DNA of 64,000 bases from Hofstenia miamia (lineage: Eukaryota; Xenacoelomorpha; Acoela): contig SCFE01000085.1 of the NCBI GenBank assembly GCA_004352715.1, positions 175,158 through 239,157 on the forward strand, given 5' to 3'. Within the stretch, counting starts at the first letter, position 1, and every line of letters begins with the position of its first letter. Position numbers and translations under genes: made by a program. The notes beneath the pieces are model-generated. The model did no database searches and was not told the origin of the DNA. It was given only the letters and a program-made list of their open reading frames with translations. Positions 37,002 to 48,697 of this stretch are shown in pieces.

Positions 37002-37893
37002 TGTAAAGTCATTCAGGGACTTTTGCCTATTTTTATTAATTTTCTGATTTGTAATTCTTTATAATGACATCAATGTGATGTAAGCTATTTCATTTCAAGC
37101 TTTGCTAATATAATGTTCCCTTGATCTGGTGCTACATGCATTTGTTGCTCAATTGAATTTTTGAGGGAAACATGATCACATGATTTTTAGTTGTAAACAA
37201 AGGCAGGTAATTATTTTTAAAACAATGTATACAAATGATCAATGATGTAGTTAATGTTCAATAGAGTTTATCTCACCTCAATTGCATTTACTTTCTTTCT
37301 TACTTTAATTTTTTGAGATGTTATGTTTACAATAATTATTGTGTAAGTTTCCAGCAACAATTTGGGAGTACTACTTCAAGTACTGATGCAATGAGTAGCA
37401 TTCAGACAGTAAGCAGCACAAATTGTGAACTGCATTAGGTTATGCTTACATATAGAGATAATAAACCTATTTGTTCAATAACAACATGCACAAACTCTGA
37501 TAATTGATTACACTGTGATTATATTATACCATTGGTTAACACAAAGCATGGTAATTACATGCTATTATTTAGTGAGCTGAGAGATAAGACAACAACCAGG
37601 ATGTTTATTTTGTATTGAGCTAGATAATAAATTATGAGAAAAATAGGGTAGCCCCAATCAAGCAGGTTACAAACTTCTTTTCCCCTGGATAGTACTGCAG
37701 CTGGAGGCCATACAAATAGGTCATCCTGGATGTATTCTAAACAGTTACTTATTACATGGATGAATTAATGATGTTTTTCTATATGTCAATTTTTGCTAGA
37801 ATCAGGGCTGTTACAATATGTTCACTTCTGCAAACTTCTGCTGTGACAATGAGTTACCTAGTATTGGTATAGTTCCCAGCCCCTGATTCTACA
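37002..37893 (+). repeat. Old solo LTR of the Gypsy family
   Basis: It starts TGTAAAGTCATTCAGGG and ends CCCTGATTCTACA. Co-linear with the LTRs at 45584 and 55692 (917-926 bp): GTCATTCAGGG, GAGGGAAA, ACAGG(C)AGGTAATTATTT, CAACAATTTGGGAG, ATAATAAACCT and TTTAGTGAGCTGAGAG all recur in order. Where the younger copies have CG, this one mostly has TG or CA. No clear target duplication. Confidence 0.75.
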
Positions 37894-38681
37894 AAAGATA
37901 TTAAATATTAAATCAATACAAGATAATAATTTTATTCACAATATTAATTATACAATGATGAAAAATTTAAACAATCTTATTTTAGGATGGAGACTTTAAA
38001 TATTCTTTAATTAGCTGATTGTATTTTCATTAGATTTTCTCTTCTATCCTAGTGTGTGTCTTTGAGGAACTTTATATAGTTTTTCATTGATGTATGCTTG
38101 GAATTTGTTATAATACTTCTTAATTAAATAACTCTGGATATGATATATCAATTATATATAATATCAGGCTGAGTAAATCTATTTATAGAATGGGTTTATG
38201 TATATACTTTACAATAATTTACTAATATTGAAGATTTGAAGGAAGCATATATATTAATAAATTACATAATGCAATGCAATTACTAATTCAGTAGGATTCA
38301 AACTTACAATTTTTGTACATAAAGTACAGCTGTGTTATTCCTACAATACAAATCAGAATAATTAATTTTAAGCACCTCCAAGAAATATTCACAAAGACAG
38401 ACTTTGTTAACCCTTATCAATACATGCTCTACAATTTGTAGAAACTACTGATTAATTTATTGCTATTGTAGTTTTGGATGGCTTGATTTGCCTGTTTCTT
38501 CATGCAAACATAGATTGTATTGGTTGATTACTAATTTGCTACAATTTCAGTAAATATGTCTTTAGTGGTTTTAGATATGAGTAATTATTTAGTTAATGTA
38601 CACTTTCTACAATTTGTAACCATTGCAAGCTGACCAAAGCAACAATTTTTTGCTATTCAGTTCTTTAAAGCAATATCTGTA
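37894..38681. other. CpG-poor sequence, no feature recognised
   Basis: No gene or repeat structure that I can support. Confidence 0.4.
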
Positions 38682-39342
38682 GATGCTGACTCAGATGAGG
38701 ACCCAATAATTAAAGATCACAATGAAACAAGAAAATTTCAACAAGATGTTGAGGAACAAGAACCTCTAGATCAAGGCGAATTTGATCAGTGCTTCTTGAA
38801 GTTCAGTATTTCAGTATGAGGATAGTGCAGACTCCTCATAATCAGACAACTGTGTCACTGTTACATGTATGTTAAATTAATATGTTTCTCCTCCTTGTAT
38901 TAAATATTGCAGCATTCTCTTCACCCTTGGCCAACCAGTTTCATGTAATATTCTTTCTCAAGTGCAAAGAAACATTGCTCATCTACAAGATGAACTTGAA
39001 AGTTTATTTGCTTTTTTGTCAGATGGTTTACACTTTTAAGAACCATAAAACTAACTAGGCATGATGTTCCCTACATCTTAAGAAATAATAGCATGAACTG
39101 TTTTCCAGCAAATTTTTTTAAGTTATGCTTGCAAAGGGAATAGGGTTGTAGTGTTGTTGAGTTCATCACATTCAGCAAGCAACATTAGTGAAGAGCCTCA
39201 ACTCAAACCACAAATAATATTGGACTACAACAAAAGCAGAGGTTATATGATAGATGAAAATATTGAGGAATTTACATGTAGGAGAAAGACTCACAGATGG
39301 CCATTATTGCTGTTCTTTGAGAGCATGTACTTTAAATGTTAA
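38682..39342 (+). pseudogene. Second, older piggyBac-like transposase remnant
   Basis: It opens with an acidic stretch, DADSDEDPIIKD (38682 onward), like the N-termini of PGBD-type proteins. After unreadable sequence it gives VVVLLSSSHSAS (39140s) and then PQIILDYNKSRGYMIDEN and CRRKTHRWPLLLFF. The last two match the piggyBac core block KP.IILDYN.TKGGVD…Y.C.RKTRRWP. Heavily decayed, with CpG almost absent. A different lineage from the element in ETFA intron 3. Confidence 0.6.
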
Positions 39343-39605
39343 TTAAATGTGTGTACTTATAAGGGTTAATTCAAGAAAAACTGTGTTCAAAAAATAAATA
39401 TGACAAAATTTGTAGATCTTCCACACCACCAAGGCAGATTAGGCTAAATGAAAGTCAATAAAGTTTGCTACTAAATTCAATTTTCAATATGCTAAAATAG
39501 TTTGTATGGAGTTGCAACATCCAGTCCTATACTGCCATAAAAATGCAAACCTTTTTGAGACATTGGTAAAATCCAAATAATATATATATATATATATATA
39601 TATAT

Positions 39606-40190
39606 TGTGGCAGCAGGTACTGGATTATTGGTATTGGCCAGTCTGCTGTTGTCATATTCTGCTAGTTTAACTAGTTATTTGTAAACATTATTGTGATTTT
39701 TTGTATATAAGGAATGGACACAGTTTTAAATAGAGAAATAGTTAGTCTTGTTCTACTGCTCAGTGCACTCAGTGCACCCTAGCAATGCCACCTGGTGACC
39801 CTGACATGATGTAGACACATACCCTCCTGATCATGAAGTACCTCAGCATCTTATTGTCTGTATGCCTTCTTTGAGTGGAAGTTAGCAGTAATAGCAGTAT
39901 GCATGTCTGTATGTTAATCTATCATCCTTTGCTGGCACTGATATTGCCTATTATTCTAACTAACACATTTTACTGTGGAGCTATGCAATGTCTTGCCTAC
40001 TTAATAGTAGTTCCTATGCTATCACTTAGTTCCTGCTTTATACTTACTCATATTATTGTACAAACTCTGATGATGCTAGATGGTTTTTGAGCAGCTTGCT
40101 TGGAAGAGTGTAGTAAGAGTAAATCCAGTTAAGGAAAACAGAAGTTCACCTGCTTGGTTTTGAAGACACAAACACCCTAGCAATGCCACA
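39606..40190 (+). mobile_element. Small LTR-element remnant (TRIM-like)
   Basis: An LTR-like unit runs from TGTGGCAGCAGG (39606) to CTAGCAATGCCACC (39792), with TATATAAGG inside. It is followed directly by TGGTGACCCTGACATG, which looks like a primer binding site. About 390 bp of non-coding interior follow. The 3' end ACACCCTAGCAATGCCACA (to 40190) repeats the LTR end. Flanks are TA-rich on both sides (39581-39605 and 40191-40201), so the element sits in a TA microsatellite. CpG-poor. Confidence 0.55.
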
Positions 40191-41879
40191 ATATATATAT
40201 ATTTTTTTTTTCATTGTCTGCCTAACAAATTATACATGTTCCTATGTACAATTTGTGAAATTTATATATGGTGCTATGTACCAGCTAGATTTTTTGTAGT
40301 TAAAAATTTGTATGTAAATATGATTATTCTGCCCACAGTGGTATCAAAGGATGTACAGACTTTTATTATATATGTAAATATATATAAGGACATGTGCACT
40401 CACTGTTGTATTGTTGATGAGTACTTTAATTAACTATTGTCCTAAAATTCTTCTTGATTTTGATGCCTAACCAAAATATGCAATGCAAAGTATTTCTCAT
40501 ATTTGATCATTATTATATCTGAAATTTGTAATTGAAATAGTAATTTAATATTCCTAAGCATTCCTAAGCTTTCACATCTGGAATTCCCAAACCAAACTTT
40601 GCCAAATCCCTAATCTACACATCTGCGCAAATTGCTAATACTTCAAAGATGATAGTATGAAGCTTGTTAACCACTGAAAATACATGCACAAATACTAAGC
40701 AATTCCTCATAAAACTGATGATATATGACTCACAAAAAATGAAGCTATAAATATTTCAAAAAGCTTGTTTAAGTTATATGGTGAGACAAATATTGGGCAA
40801 AAGAGCTTTGGATGAGAATTCTATTTTTGCAAAAAAATGGTATTGGCCCAAAATTCATTGAGTGAATAGTTTAATTTGGTGAAAGGTCCAATGGGCGAAA
40901 TATTACATTGGGTGAAAAATTTTTTAGTGAGCAATGCATACCCCCAAAATAATTAACAATGTCTCTTAAATGCTAAATGACCCTTCATAGTAAATTAATT
41001 TGAGTGTTGTTTTATGCTTTGCTTTTTTTAATGTTATTATATGTCACCATTATTGGCAAACCCACAGTTCTTGTAAGGTTTCAAATAATTTGAGTTGTTA
41101 TGTTTCAAGTTCAACCATAGATAATTTTGAGAAACAGTAATGTTCAATTCAGTTCTTTCAAGTTAAGACTTTCTATAGCCAAATGTGTCAATTTTTAATT
41201 GCACTTAATTCAGAATAGATCTTTTATATGGTATGCTGTGAGATTTAATAATATATAATTATGTAATGATCCCATGCAATATTGGAGATGAAAGTGCTGT
41301 TATATTTATTGACAATATTCAGATATAATCACTATATTTCAGAACTGCAAAATGTGGAATTACAATCTGAGTGTTGAAAAAATGAGACAGGATTATAAAT
41401 TAGATTATTAACAGGGTGTTTAAGTTGAGATCAGGTCAGATATTCAGAATTTGAGATTTTAAATTTTGAGTTTAATTTCAAGTATTTTTAGAAGAAAATT
41501 TTGAGTTCAATTGAGTTTTTTTAAATTCCATTTTTTCTAGAGTAAAATACAAATTCCTTTGCAATAATTTTGAATATTGTAGCTGAAAAATAAACTGATA
41601 AAGAAACTAATATTCAAAATAATTTTAATTTTTTTGTATGTTTTGAGTGAATTTTTGGATTGAATTCAAGTTCAAGTATTGATGATTTCTTTTTAATAAT
41701 AATAATATGTTAAAAAATTCAATAATGTATAGTACAACATTTTGATTCAACCAAACTGTTGTTGCTTGCAATGGGTCTGTCTCACTTCCCCCAAACTCAT
41801 TTCCACCAAGTCTGATGTCAAAAATATTAAATACCATTAGAGATACATTTTCAATGAAATTGTAATTATATATTTGAAT
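40191..41879. other. CpG-poor sequence, no feature recognised
   Basis: AT-rich, with a few short open stretches and no recognisable domain. Confidence 0.4.
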
Positions 41880-42495
41880 AAATATATATGTTAGAACAAA
41901 TCTGCAAAATCAACAATTATGCATAAATTGCAACAACTATTCATAATTGTTGATTTTGCAACAATTTTACATAATTGTTCACTGATTACAACAATTATGC
42001 ATACTTGTCACTAAATCAACAATTATGCATAGTTGAAAATTGCATAATTGATGATTGCTAAAGGAAAAAATGCTTTGGGATTGATGTCAAGAGAGCAGTA
42101 TGACTTGATCCTTAATTGCAGCTTGAGGAAGTGGATGCAAGGAAGAGTGCCAAGGATGATCAATTGCAGAAAATGTATGAAATTACTGAATTTGTGGTGG
42201 ACAACACTGCTGTCAGCAAACTTACAAAAAAGGGCAGTGGTGTTTGATTTATATGTGATGATGAGCAATAAGTTTGACTGATTGTTGAGAGATACTTCTG
42301 TGTGACAATAAACATTTCTTGTTTGTTTGATGTATTTGATATGTTATTGATAGATAATAAATATTATGTTGTTTTGATATGGCTTTTAATTTGCTCAAAT
42401 TTAGTATGATCAATAAATTTACATAGTAATCCAATCACATGCTATCTATATAGAGGAGTTGCAGGTTTGATGTTATTGATAGATAATAAATATTA
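41880..42495. mobile_element. Long-TIR element E, copy 1 (right end in gap)
   Basis: The left terminal repeat starts AAATATATATGTTAGAACAAA and contains repeated CAACAATTATGCATA-type words in both orientations over about 150 bp. It is the reverse complement of the right end of copy 2 (63283-63444). The interior (42048-42281) has a 77-codon open frame MMIAKGKNALGLMSREQYD… of unknown function. From 41961 to 42495 the sequence matches 62748-63282 with one difference that I found (42271 a, 63058 c). A 203 N gap cuts the right end. Confidence 0.6.
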
Positions 42496-42698
42496 NNNNN
42501 NNNNNNNNNNNNNNNNNNNNNNNNNNNNNNNNNNNNNNNNNNNNNNNNNNNNNNNNNNNNNNNNNNNNNNNNNNNNNNNNNNNNNNNNNNNNNNNNNNNN
42601 NNNNNNNNNNNNNNNNNNNNNNNNNNNNNNNNNNNNNNNNNNNNNNNNNNNNNNNNNNNNNNNNNNNNNNNNNNNNNNNNNNNNNNNNNNNNNNNNNN
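42496..42698. other. Sequence gap, 203 N
   Basis: Hides the right end of element E copy 1 and the first part of LTR-A. By comparison with 63283-64000 more than 203 bases must be missing. Confidence 0.9.
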
Positions 42699-42855
42699 GT
42701 CATCTTGGAGTTACCTAAAGTATTGAATACTTGGATGAATTACCAATGTTTCTATTAGTTTGTTTTTCCTTTATCTGTTTTCCCAGAATCAGGGCTGTCA
42801 TTTTCTATGTTAAACCTTCTGCAGNTCTAGTACAATTACAGCCCACGATTCTACA
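42699..42855 (+). repeat. LTR-A (3' part) of Gypsy-family unit A
   Basis: GTCATCTTGGAGTTACC… to CCCACGATTCTACA, matching the 3' end of LTR-B (46349-46509). The single N at 42825 stands where LTR-B has 13 extra bases (agtcaattagttt), so it is a placeholder for unresolved sequence. It is followed by the putative primer binding site TGGCAACTGTGACAGG (42856-42871). Confidence 0.85.
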
Positions 42856-43079
42856 TGGCAACTGTGACAGGACGCTGACGTGATAACAACATATTCTCAG
42901 TTGTCTCTTTTGATGGTTTGGATTTGGTTTTTGGTTTAGCTTTGGTGCTAGTCAGCTGGGATAGTTGTTTCCCCTGACGGCAGTTGGATTTCAGTGCAAA
43001 TCTACCAACTGATGTATACAGATCCTTCTTCTCTCCATTGGGAGGGCAACCACGATTTTTTAAGTGTTCTGCTTAGTTT

Positions 43080-43309
43080 ATGTTTGTGTTTTACTTGTTA
43101 CAACTCTGTTTTTGTCTCAGTGCTTTATGTGTTGGATTTATTACCAAACGCCGCTGTAATCCCACATTTGGGTTTGGATTCTGTGATTTTTATGAGCTGT
43201 GTGTTTCTTCTGTAGTTGGGAAGTGCTCCCAGATGTCCGTTATCCTAGTTATTATTTCTTGTTACTTTTCTTGTAGATTAATGGATTCAAATTGTACAGT
43301 TACTTATTC
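43080..43309 (+). pseudogene. gag: Start of gag in unit A (cut by gap)
   Basis: The likely gag start is ATG 43281 (MDSNCTVTY), as in unit B at 46934. The frame is also open upstream from 43080 through a hydrophobic leader of 67 codons. The leader ends in a splice-acceptor-like tract (cttttcttgtag) just before the ATG. Gag then enters the 1000 N gap. Confidence 0.6.
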
Positions 43310-44309
43310 NNNNNNNNNNNNNNNNNNNNNNNNNNNNNNNNNNNNNNNNNNNNNNNNNNNNNNNNNNNNNNNNNNNNNNNNNNNNNNNNNNNNNNNNNNN
43401 NNNNNNNNNNNNNNNNNNNNNNNNNNNNNNNNNNNNNNNNNNNNNNNNNNNNNNNNNNNNNNNNNNNNNNNNNNNNNNNNNNNNNNNNNNNNNNNNNNNN
43501 NNNNNNNNNNNNNNNNNNNNNNNNNNNNNNNNNNNNNNNNNNNNNNNNNNNNNNNNNNNNNNNNNNNNNNNNNNNNNNNNNNNNNNNNNNNNNNNNNNNN
43601 NNNNNNNNNNNNNNNNNNNNNNNNNNNNNNNNNNNNNNNNNNNNNNNNNNNNNNNNNNNNNNNNNNNNNNNNNNNNNNNNNNNNNNNNNNNNNNNNNNNN
43701 NNNNNNNNNNNNNNNNNNNNNNNNNNNNNNNNNNNNNNNNNNNNNNNNNNNNNNNNNNNNNNNNNNNNNNNNNNNNNNNNNNNNNNNNNNNNNNNNNNNN
43801 NNNNNNNNNNNNNNNNNNNNNNNNNNNNNNNNNNNNNNNNNNNNNNNNNNNNNNNNNNNNNNNNNNNNNNNNNNNNNNNNNNNNNNNNNNNNNNNNNNNN
43901 NNNNNNNNNNNNNNNNNNNNNNNNNNNNNNNNNNNNNNNNNNNNNNNNNNNNNNNNNNNNNNNNNNNNNNNNNNNNNNNNNNNNNNNNNNNNNNNNNNNN
44001 NNNNNNNNNNNNNNNNNNNNNNNNNNNNNNNNNNNNNNNNNNNNNNNNNNNNNNNNNNNNNNNNNNNNNNNNNNNNNNNNNNNNNNNNNNNNNNNNNNNN
44101 NNNNNNNNNNNNNNNNNNNNNNNNNNNNNNNNNNNNNNNNNNNNNNNNNNNNNNNNNNNNNNNNNNNNNNNNNNNNNNNNNNNNNNNNNNNNNNNNNNNN
44201 NNNNNNNNNNNNNNNNNNNNNNNNNNNNNNNNNNNNNNNNNNNNNNNNNNNNNNNNNNNNNNNNNNNNNNNNNNNNNNNNNNNNNNNNNNNNNNNNNNNN
44301 NNNNNNNNN
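43310..44309. other. Sequence gap, 1000 N (nominal size)
   Basis: Co-linearity with unit B (46963 to about 54640) shows that most of gag, all of pol and the first part of ORF3 fall here. The true missing length is probably near 7.7 kb. Confidence 0.85.
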
Positions 44310-45565
44310 TGGTAGAGCATGACCCGTCTGATTTTGATACAGGATTGCTGATTCAAAGGAGTGTGCTAGTGGAAAATACTGAAAAGGACGTGCTTGGTAT
44401 GATGAAATGGTGTTTAACTGAAATGTTTTCAAAAGAGGAACTGGTCATTCTACAATCTCCAGGGCGACAAGTAGCTTTGGATGTAGAATGCACCACTGCT
44501 AGAGTGAAGATTTCGAACAACCAAATCAAGGAGTTGCGTAAATCTGGATTAAGGAATTGATTCTGGGACACAATTAAGCATGCGCAGATCAATTATCCTG
44601 TTATGATTGGAACTGCTAGTTTACAAACCAAATGTCAGTTTGCAAATTTAGAGAATAACATTCAGAAGGAGAATTTGTTATGTATCCCACCCCCCTGTAT
44701 GGAGACTCCGTTGATTCAACCAAAATGGCGAGTAAAGAAGAACAAGAAAAAAATCTCAGCCCACCTTCCTGATAAGATGAATTACATGAGTACCACTGCT
44801 GAAGCAAATAAACTGATGAAGTCTGATGAATACAAGTCAGCACATGGAAAATTACTAGCCGGGGATAACAAGGAGAGAATCTTTCTAGATGGAAAGCTAA
44901 CAATCTGCGATGTCTTTAATAAAGGAACCACAATTAAAGAGCAATTGAGGAAGATCCACAAAACCATACGAACTACTGACCCTCAAGTGTTAATTCTTTT
45001 TCAGTCTGCTGGAGACCTTATGTGGATCAATAACATAGAAACAACCACAAGATATTACGATGTGACAAAATGTATTGAAATAATCACAATGCTTCATGCT
45101 AATGTTTCTGATCCCAATGAGATGATGCTAAGTCAGGTACAGGAGTTTTGCTCTTTATTCATGGATCATGTGACCCGTATGGGGTCATTGCGAGATGTGT
45201 TCGAACATTTCTATCCTGACACCCGGATTTGATCTGAGGATGCCCATACATCCAACACAGACGCCTTAATGACATTAATGATTGCTATGAAAGGATTCTG
45301 CCTCTACGAAAGATTTCATGACACCTTTACTTGTTGCTTAAACAACTTAAGGAAGAATTGTCCCATCAGCAACCAGCTGCCTACAATCCACTATTTCAAG
45401 CTGAAAGATGAAGTTGTAACACAGAGAGAGGTCTTGATGCAATTATCACGTGAGCCACAGTATGCTGAATTAGAAGAATGGGAGGGTGAACTAGTGATGG
45501 AAATGGTGATGGCTACTCAACGTATAGTTTCAGGTCCTACTCTCCACCTGTTGCCACCAAATTAA
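44310..45565 (+). pseudogene. ORF3 of unit A, C-terminal part, unknown function
   Basis: One frame from the gap to TAA at 45563-45565, interrupted by two TGA codons (44558-44560, 45230-45232). It matches ORF3 of unit B from EHDPSDFD and VLGMMKWCLTEMFSKEELV to GPTLHLLP. Unlike unit B it keeps a 215 bp segment (44837-45051 region). No domain is recognised. No membrane segment or signal peptide is visible, so an envelope protein is unlikely. A polypurine tract and LTR-B follow. Confidence 0.7.
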
Positions 45566-45570
45566 TATGA

Positions 45571-45583
45571 GCAAAGGGGGGCA
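45571..45583 (+). promoter_or_regulatory. Polypurine tract of unit A
   Basis: gagcaaaggggggca directly before LTR-B. The same tract precedes LTR-C (55679-55691). It primes plus-strand DNA in LTR elements. Confidence 0.75.
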
Positions 45584-46509
45584 TGAAGAGTCACTCAGGG
45601 AAATTTCGTGATTATTATTTATCTTTATCCTTTTTTGTATTAACGTCATCATGACGTAAGAGTTATTTCATTATTTCGAGCTCAGGTTTACAAAAGAAAT
45701 CATGTCCCCTCGATGGTGCTAAACGTGTTGCTCAAATTGAATTTGATTTGCGAGGGAAATCGATAACATGAATAGCTAATGATTAACTGTGATTGTAAAC
45801 TAAGACAGGTAGTTATTTATTGTTTTGAATGTGTATAAATTGAGGAACACTGTTGAGAAAGGTCAATAGATTTTATCTAGCTTCAATTACTGTCTACTTT
45901 TCTCTCCGTTACTTTATTTAGTATTTTTTGATTATGAATATAATTGCTTAAGCTCGGCGACAATTTGGGAGTGCTTTCTTAAAGTACAGGGCAACACGTA
46001 GCTCCTGGCAATCATCAGATCTTCCCAGCCCAAATTGTGGACTCATTAAGTTACGGATACGGGTACGGCTAAGGAAATAATAAACCTCTCGTTTGATATT
46101 CAACACGTACATGCACTTATATTTTATGACACTGTGATGATACCATGCCGTTGGCTAGCATGAATGTCTGGCAATTACAGACTATTATTTAGTGAGCTGA
46201 GAACTAACAATGAAAATGAGATGTTTATTTTTGCTATGAGATAGAAATTAATAAGTGAGACAAATAGGGTAGTACCATGCACTAAGTTGAGCACTAAACT
46301 GTTCCTAAAGACTTTGCTTCAGCTGGAAGCCATGTAAGTTGGTCATCTTGGAGTTACCTAAAGTATCAAATACTTGGATGAATTACCAATGTTTATATTA
46401 GTTTGTTTTCTGTTTACCTGTTTTCCCAGAATTGGGGCTGTCATTTTCTATGTTAAACCTTCTGCAGAGTCAATTAGTTTCTAGTACAATTACAGCCCAC
46501 GATTCTACA
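45584..46509 (+). repeat. LTR-B, 926 bp, shared by units A and B
   Basis: Starts TGAAGAGTCACTCAGGG (TGTAGAGTC in the other copies) and ends CACGATTCTACA, so the LTR has TGTAGA…TCTACA ends. It contains a TATA box (TATAAAT, 45834-45840) and a polyadenylation signal (AATAAA, 46078-46083) in the expected order. It serves as 3' LTR of unit A and 5' LTR of unit B. Confidence 0.9.
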
Positions 46510-46527
46510 TGGCGGCCATGACAGGAA
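46510..46527 (+). promoter_or_regulatory. Primer binding site of unit B
   Basis: TGGCGGCCATGACAGG lies directly after LTR-B. It starts with TGG, as expected for pairing to a tRNA 3' CCA. The unit A version reads TGGCAACTGTGACAGG. I cannot name the tRNA. Confidence 0.65.
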
Positions 46528-46933
46528 GCTGACTTGATAACAACATATACTCGGTTGTCTCTTTTGATGGTTTGGATTTGGTTTTTGGTTTAGCTTTGGT
46601 GCTTGTCAGATGGGATAGTTGTTTCACCTGACGGCAGTTGGATTTCAGTGCAAATCTACCAACTGATGTATACAGATCCTTCTTCTCTCCATTGGGAGGG
46701 CAATCATGATTTTTAAGTGTTCTGCTTAGTTTATGTTTGTGTTTTACTTGTTACAACTCTGTTTTTGTCTCAGTGCTTTATGTGTTGGATTTATTACCAA
46801 GTGCCACCATAATCCCACATTTGGGTTTGGATTCTGTGATTTTTATGAGCTGTGTGTTTCTTCTGTAGTTGGGAAGTGCTCCCAGATGTCCGTTATCATA
46901 GTTATTATTTCTTGTTACTTTTCTTGTAGATTA

Positions 46934-48659
46934 ATGGATTCAAATCGTACAGTTACTTATTCTCCTACTTTTGGGACTCCTCCGAGTGTCCCCTGTGTAA
47001 GTGTTGGCAACCAGGATGTTGCCCCTTGCACTGTTGGATTGTTGTTAAATTTCTGTCCTCTGACTTCTCCTACCCAAACAGCTCAACATCAAGATCATCT
47101 GGCATCAACTAGTCCCTATCCACGCGAGGGTACTAGCAGCCCTGACATCCAGCAACAGCTTCACAGAGTCTTGAATACACAAAATGCTCCTCCCATTCCA
47201 TTTCGTCCTGATAATCATGTTGACAATGCAATGAACTCCTTGCCCCATTTTGATACCCAACAGATGGAAATTGAGCATTTGAAGGACGCCTTATCACAGC
47301 AAGTAGCTATGAGAATGGATAGTGAGTGCCAGGTTGAATCTCTCCAAGCCAAACTTAATACTCAACATGTTGTGTACCAGAAAATGGAAATGCGAATGCT
47401 AGAATCAACTGTTGCCTTGGAATTACAAATTCACGAGTTAAAAACCCAGATGGCTAAGTTGGAAGAGGCGAACCTCTTGAAATTCCCAGTTGATGAATTC
47501 GTTACTCATGCTACATTAAATGAAGCTTTAGGGGATTTGGCTGAGAAGATAACTGATCAATTCGCCCAGATGATTTGAGGTAGAAATTCAACCCCTGTTC
47601 TTTTGAATGCACCAACACCTTCCCAGTGTGATGAAAGTAAGATGATTCCCCCCACTTCAGTGTCATCTTGCATCAATTCATTTGTGTCATCTAATCCTAC
47701 ATTTACGCAAGCATCCATTGCCACAGTTGCTACTCCTCTGAGAGATAGAGATTTCATTCCTACCATTCATGTGCAGCCACCTTGCGCTTCTGCATTAACT
47801 ACCTCAAAGGAACATATGTCTGATGCCCTGAGTCCGCTAAATGGTACCACCTCAGATAGGCGACCCTGATTTTGTCGTTCAATTCTTCCAGTGCACAGTA
47901 AACATTCAGTTTTACCTAAATTCACAGGACAAATCAATGCAGTTTTGCAATCCTTTGAAGATTGGTTTTTTTTGTTCGAGCTTCACATGAAACAATATAA
48001 GACATCTCAAGAAGACGCAGTATCACAATTTCCACTGTATTTGAGCAGGCTCACGTACAATCAATACATGATGTTGGATCGGAATATCAAGACTGAATAT
48101 CAACTGTTAGTTGGATTTTTTGAGGATCACTACAGGGCTCCTCATATAAAACACCAATATAAGACATTGCTTTGTGACATGTCTTTTAAGAGAGGCAACA
48201 ATATTCGTAATTACATTATACAGGTCGAAAGACTTTTTCGATTGAGTAGTTTGTCTCCTGAATACTCTAGGCATGACCTTTTCTCATATATCTGCAGAGG
48301 GTTCCCTCCTTCAATCCGTAGTCGCCTGGAAATGAAATGTGACCCAGAAGAGAGTTTGCGTGATATCATATGAAAAGCGATTAGTGTAGTATACATGATT
48401 TATAACTCTAATCGAATTGATAAAGATCTTTATAAATTATCTGGCACCAATGGAAAATCAGAGCCTAAAAAGACCATTCTGAAGAAGGATTTCGACATGT
48501 TCCCATTGTGGCGAAAAGGGTCATTTCAAATCTAATTGTAAAGTGAAGATTCAAATTGTTGCTGAAGGTGAGGGTTTCTTAGTTGATGAGCTGGCTGTCT
48601 CCTCTACCAATACATTATTAGTAGATTTGACAGAAAACGAGTCACCACATTTAAATTAA
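46934..48659 (+). pseudogene. gag: gag of unit B
   Basis: Start chosen at ATG 46934 (MDSNRTVTY), after a splice-acceptor-like tract. One frame continues to 48373 across TGA codons at 47576, 47867 and 48371. An N-terminal Pro/Ser-rich part is followed by a coiled-coil-like stretch (about 47,260-47,500). A capsid-like region follows: FTGQINAVLQSFEDWFFLFELHM…, YRAPHIKHQYKTLL, FSYICRGFPPSIRSRLE. In the next frame comes the zinc knuckle CSHCGEKGHFKSNC (48498-48539, C-x2-C-x4-H-x4-C), open to TAA 48657. All three stops in the main frame are TGA. At least one indel separates capsid and knuckle. Confidence 0.8.
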
Positions 48660-48697
48660 ATGGAGCGCCAACTCCTTCAAAATGTGCACAGGACGTA

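Noticed and set aside
42048-42281. 77-codon frame in element E as a host gene
   Set aside because: It lies within a repeated TIR element, is identical apart from one change in both copies, and shows no known domain. Near-identity of the copies says nothing about selection.
43080-44560. Long frames of 350-420 codons on both strands
   Set aside because: Almost all codons are the 1000 N gap. Only the gag start and the ORF3 part outside the gap are real. The 354-codon - strand frame at 61705-62769 is likewise only the other 1000 N gap.
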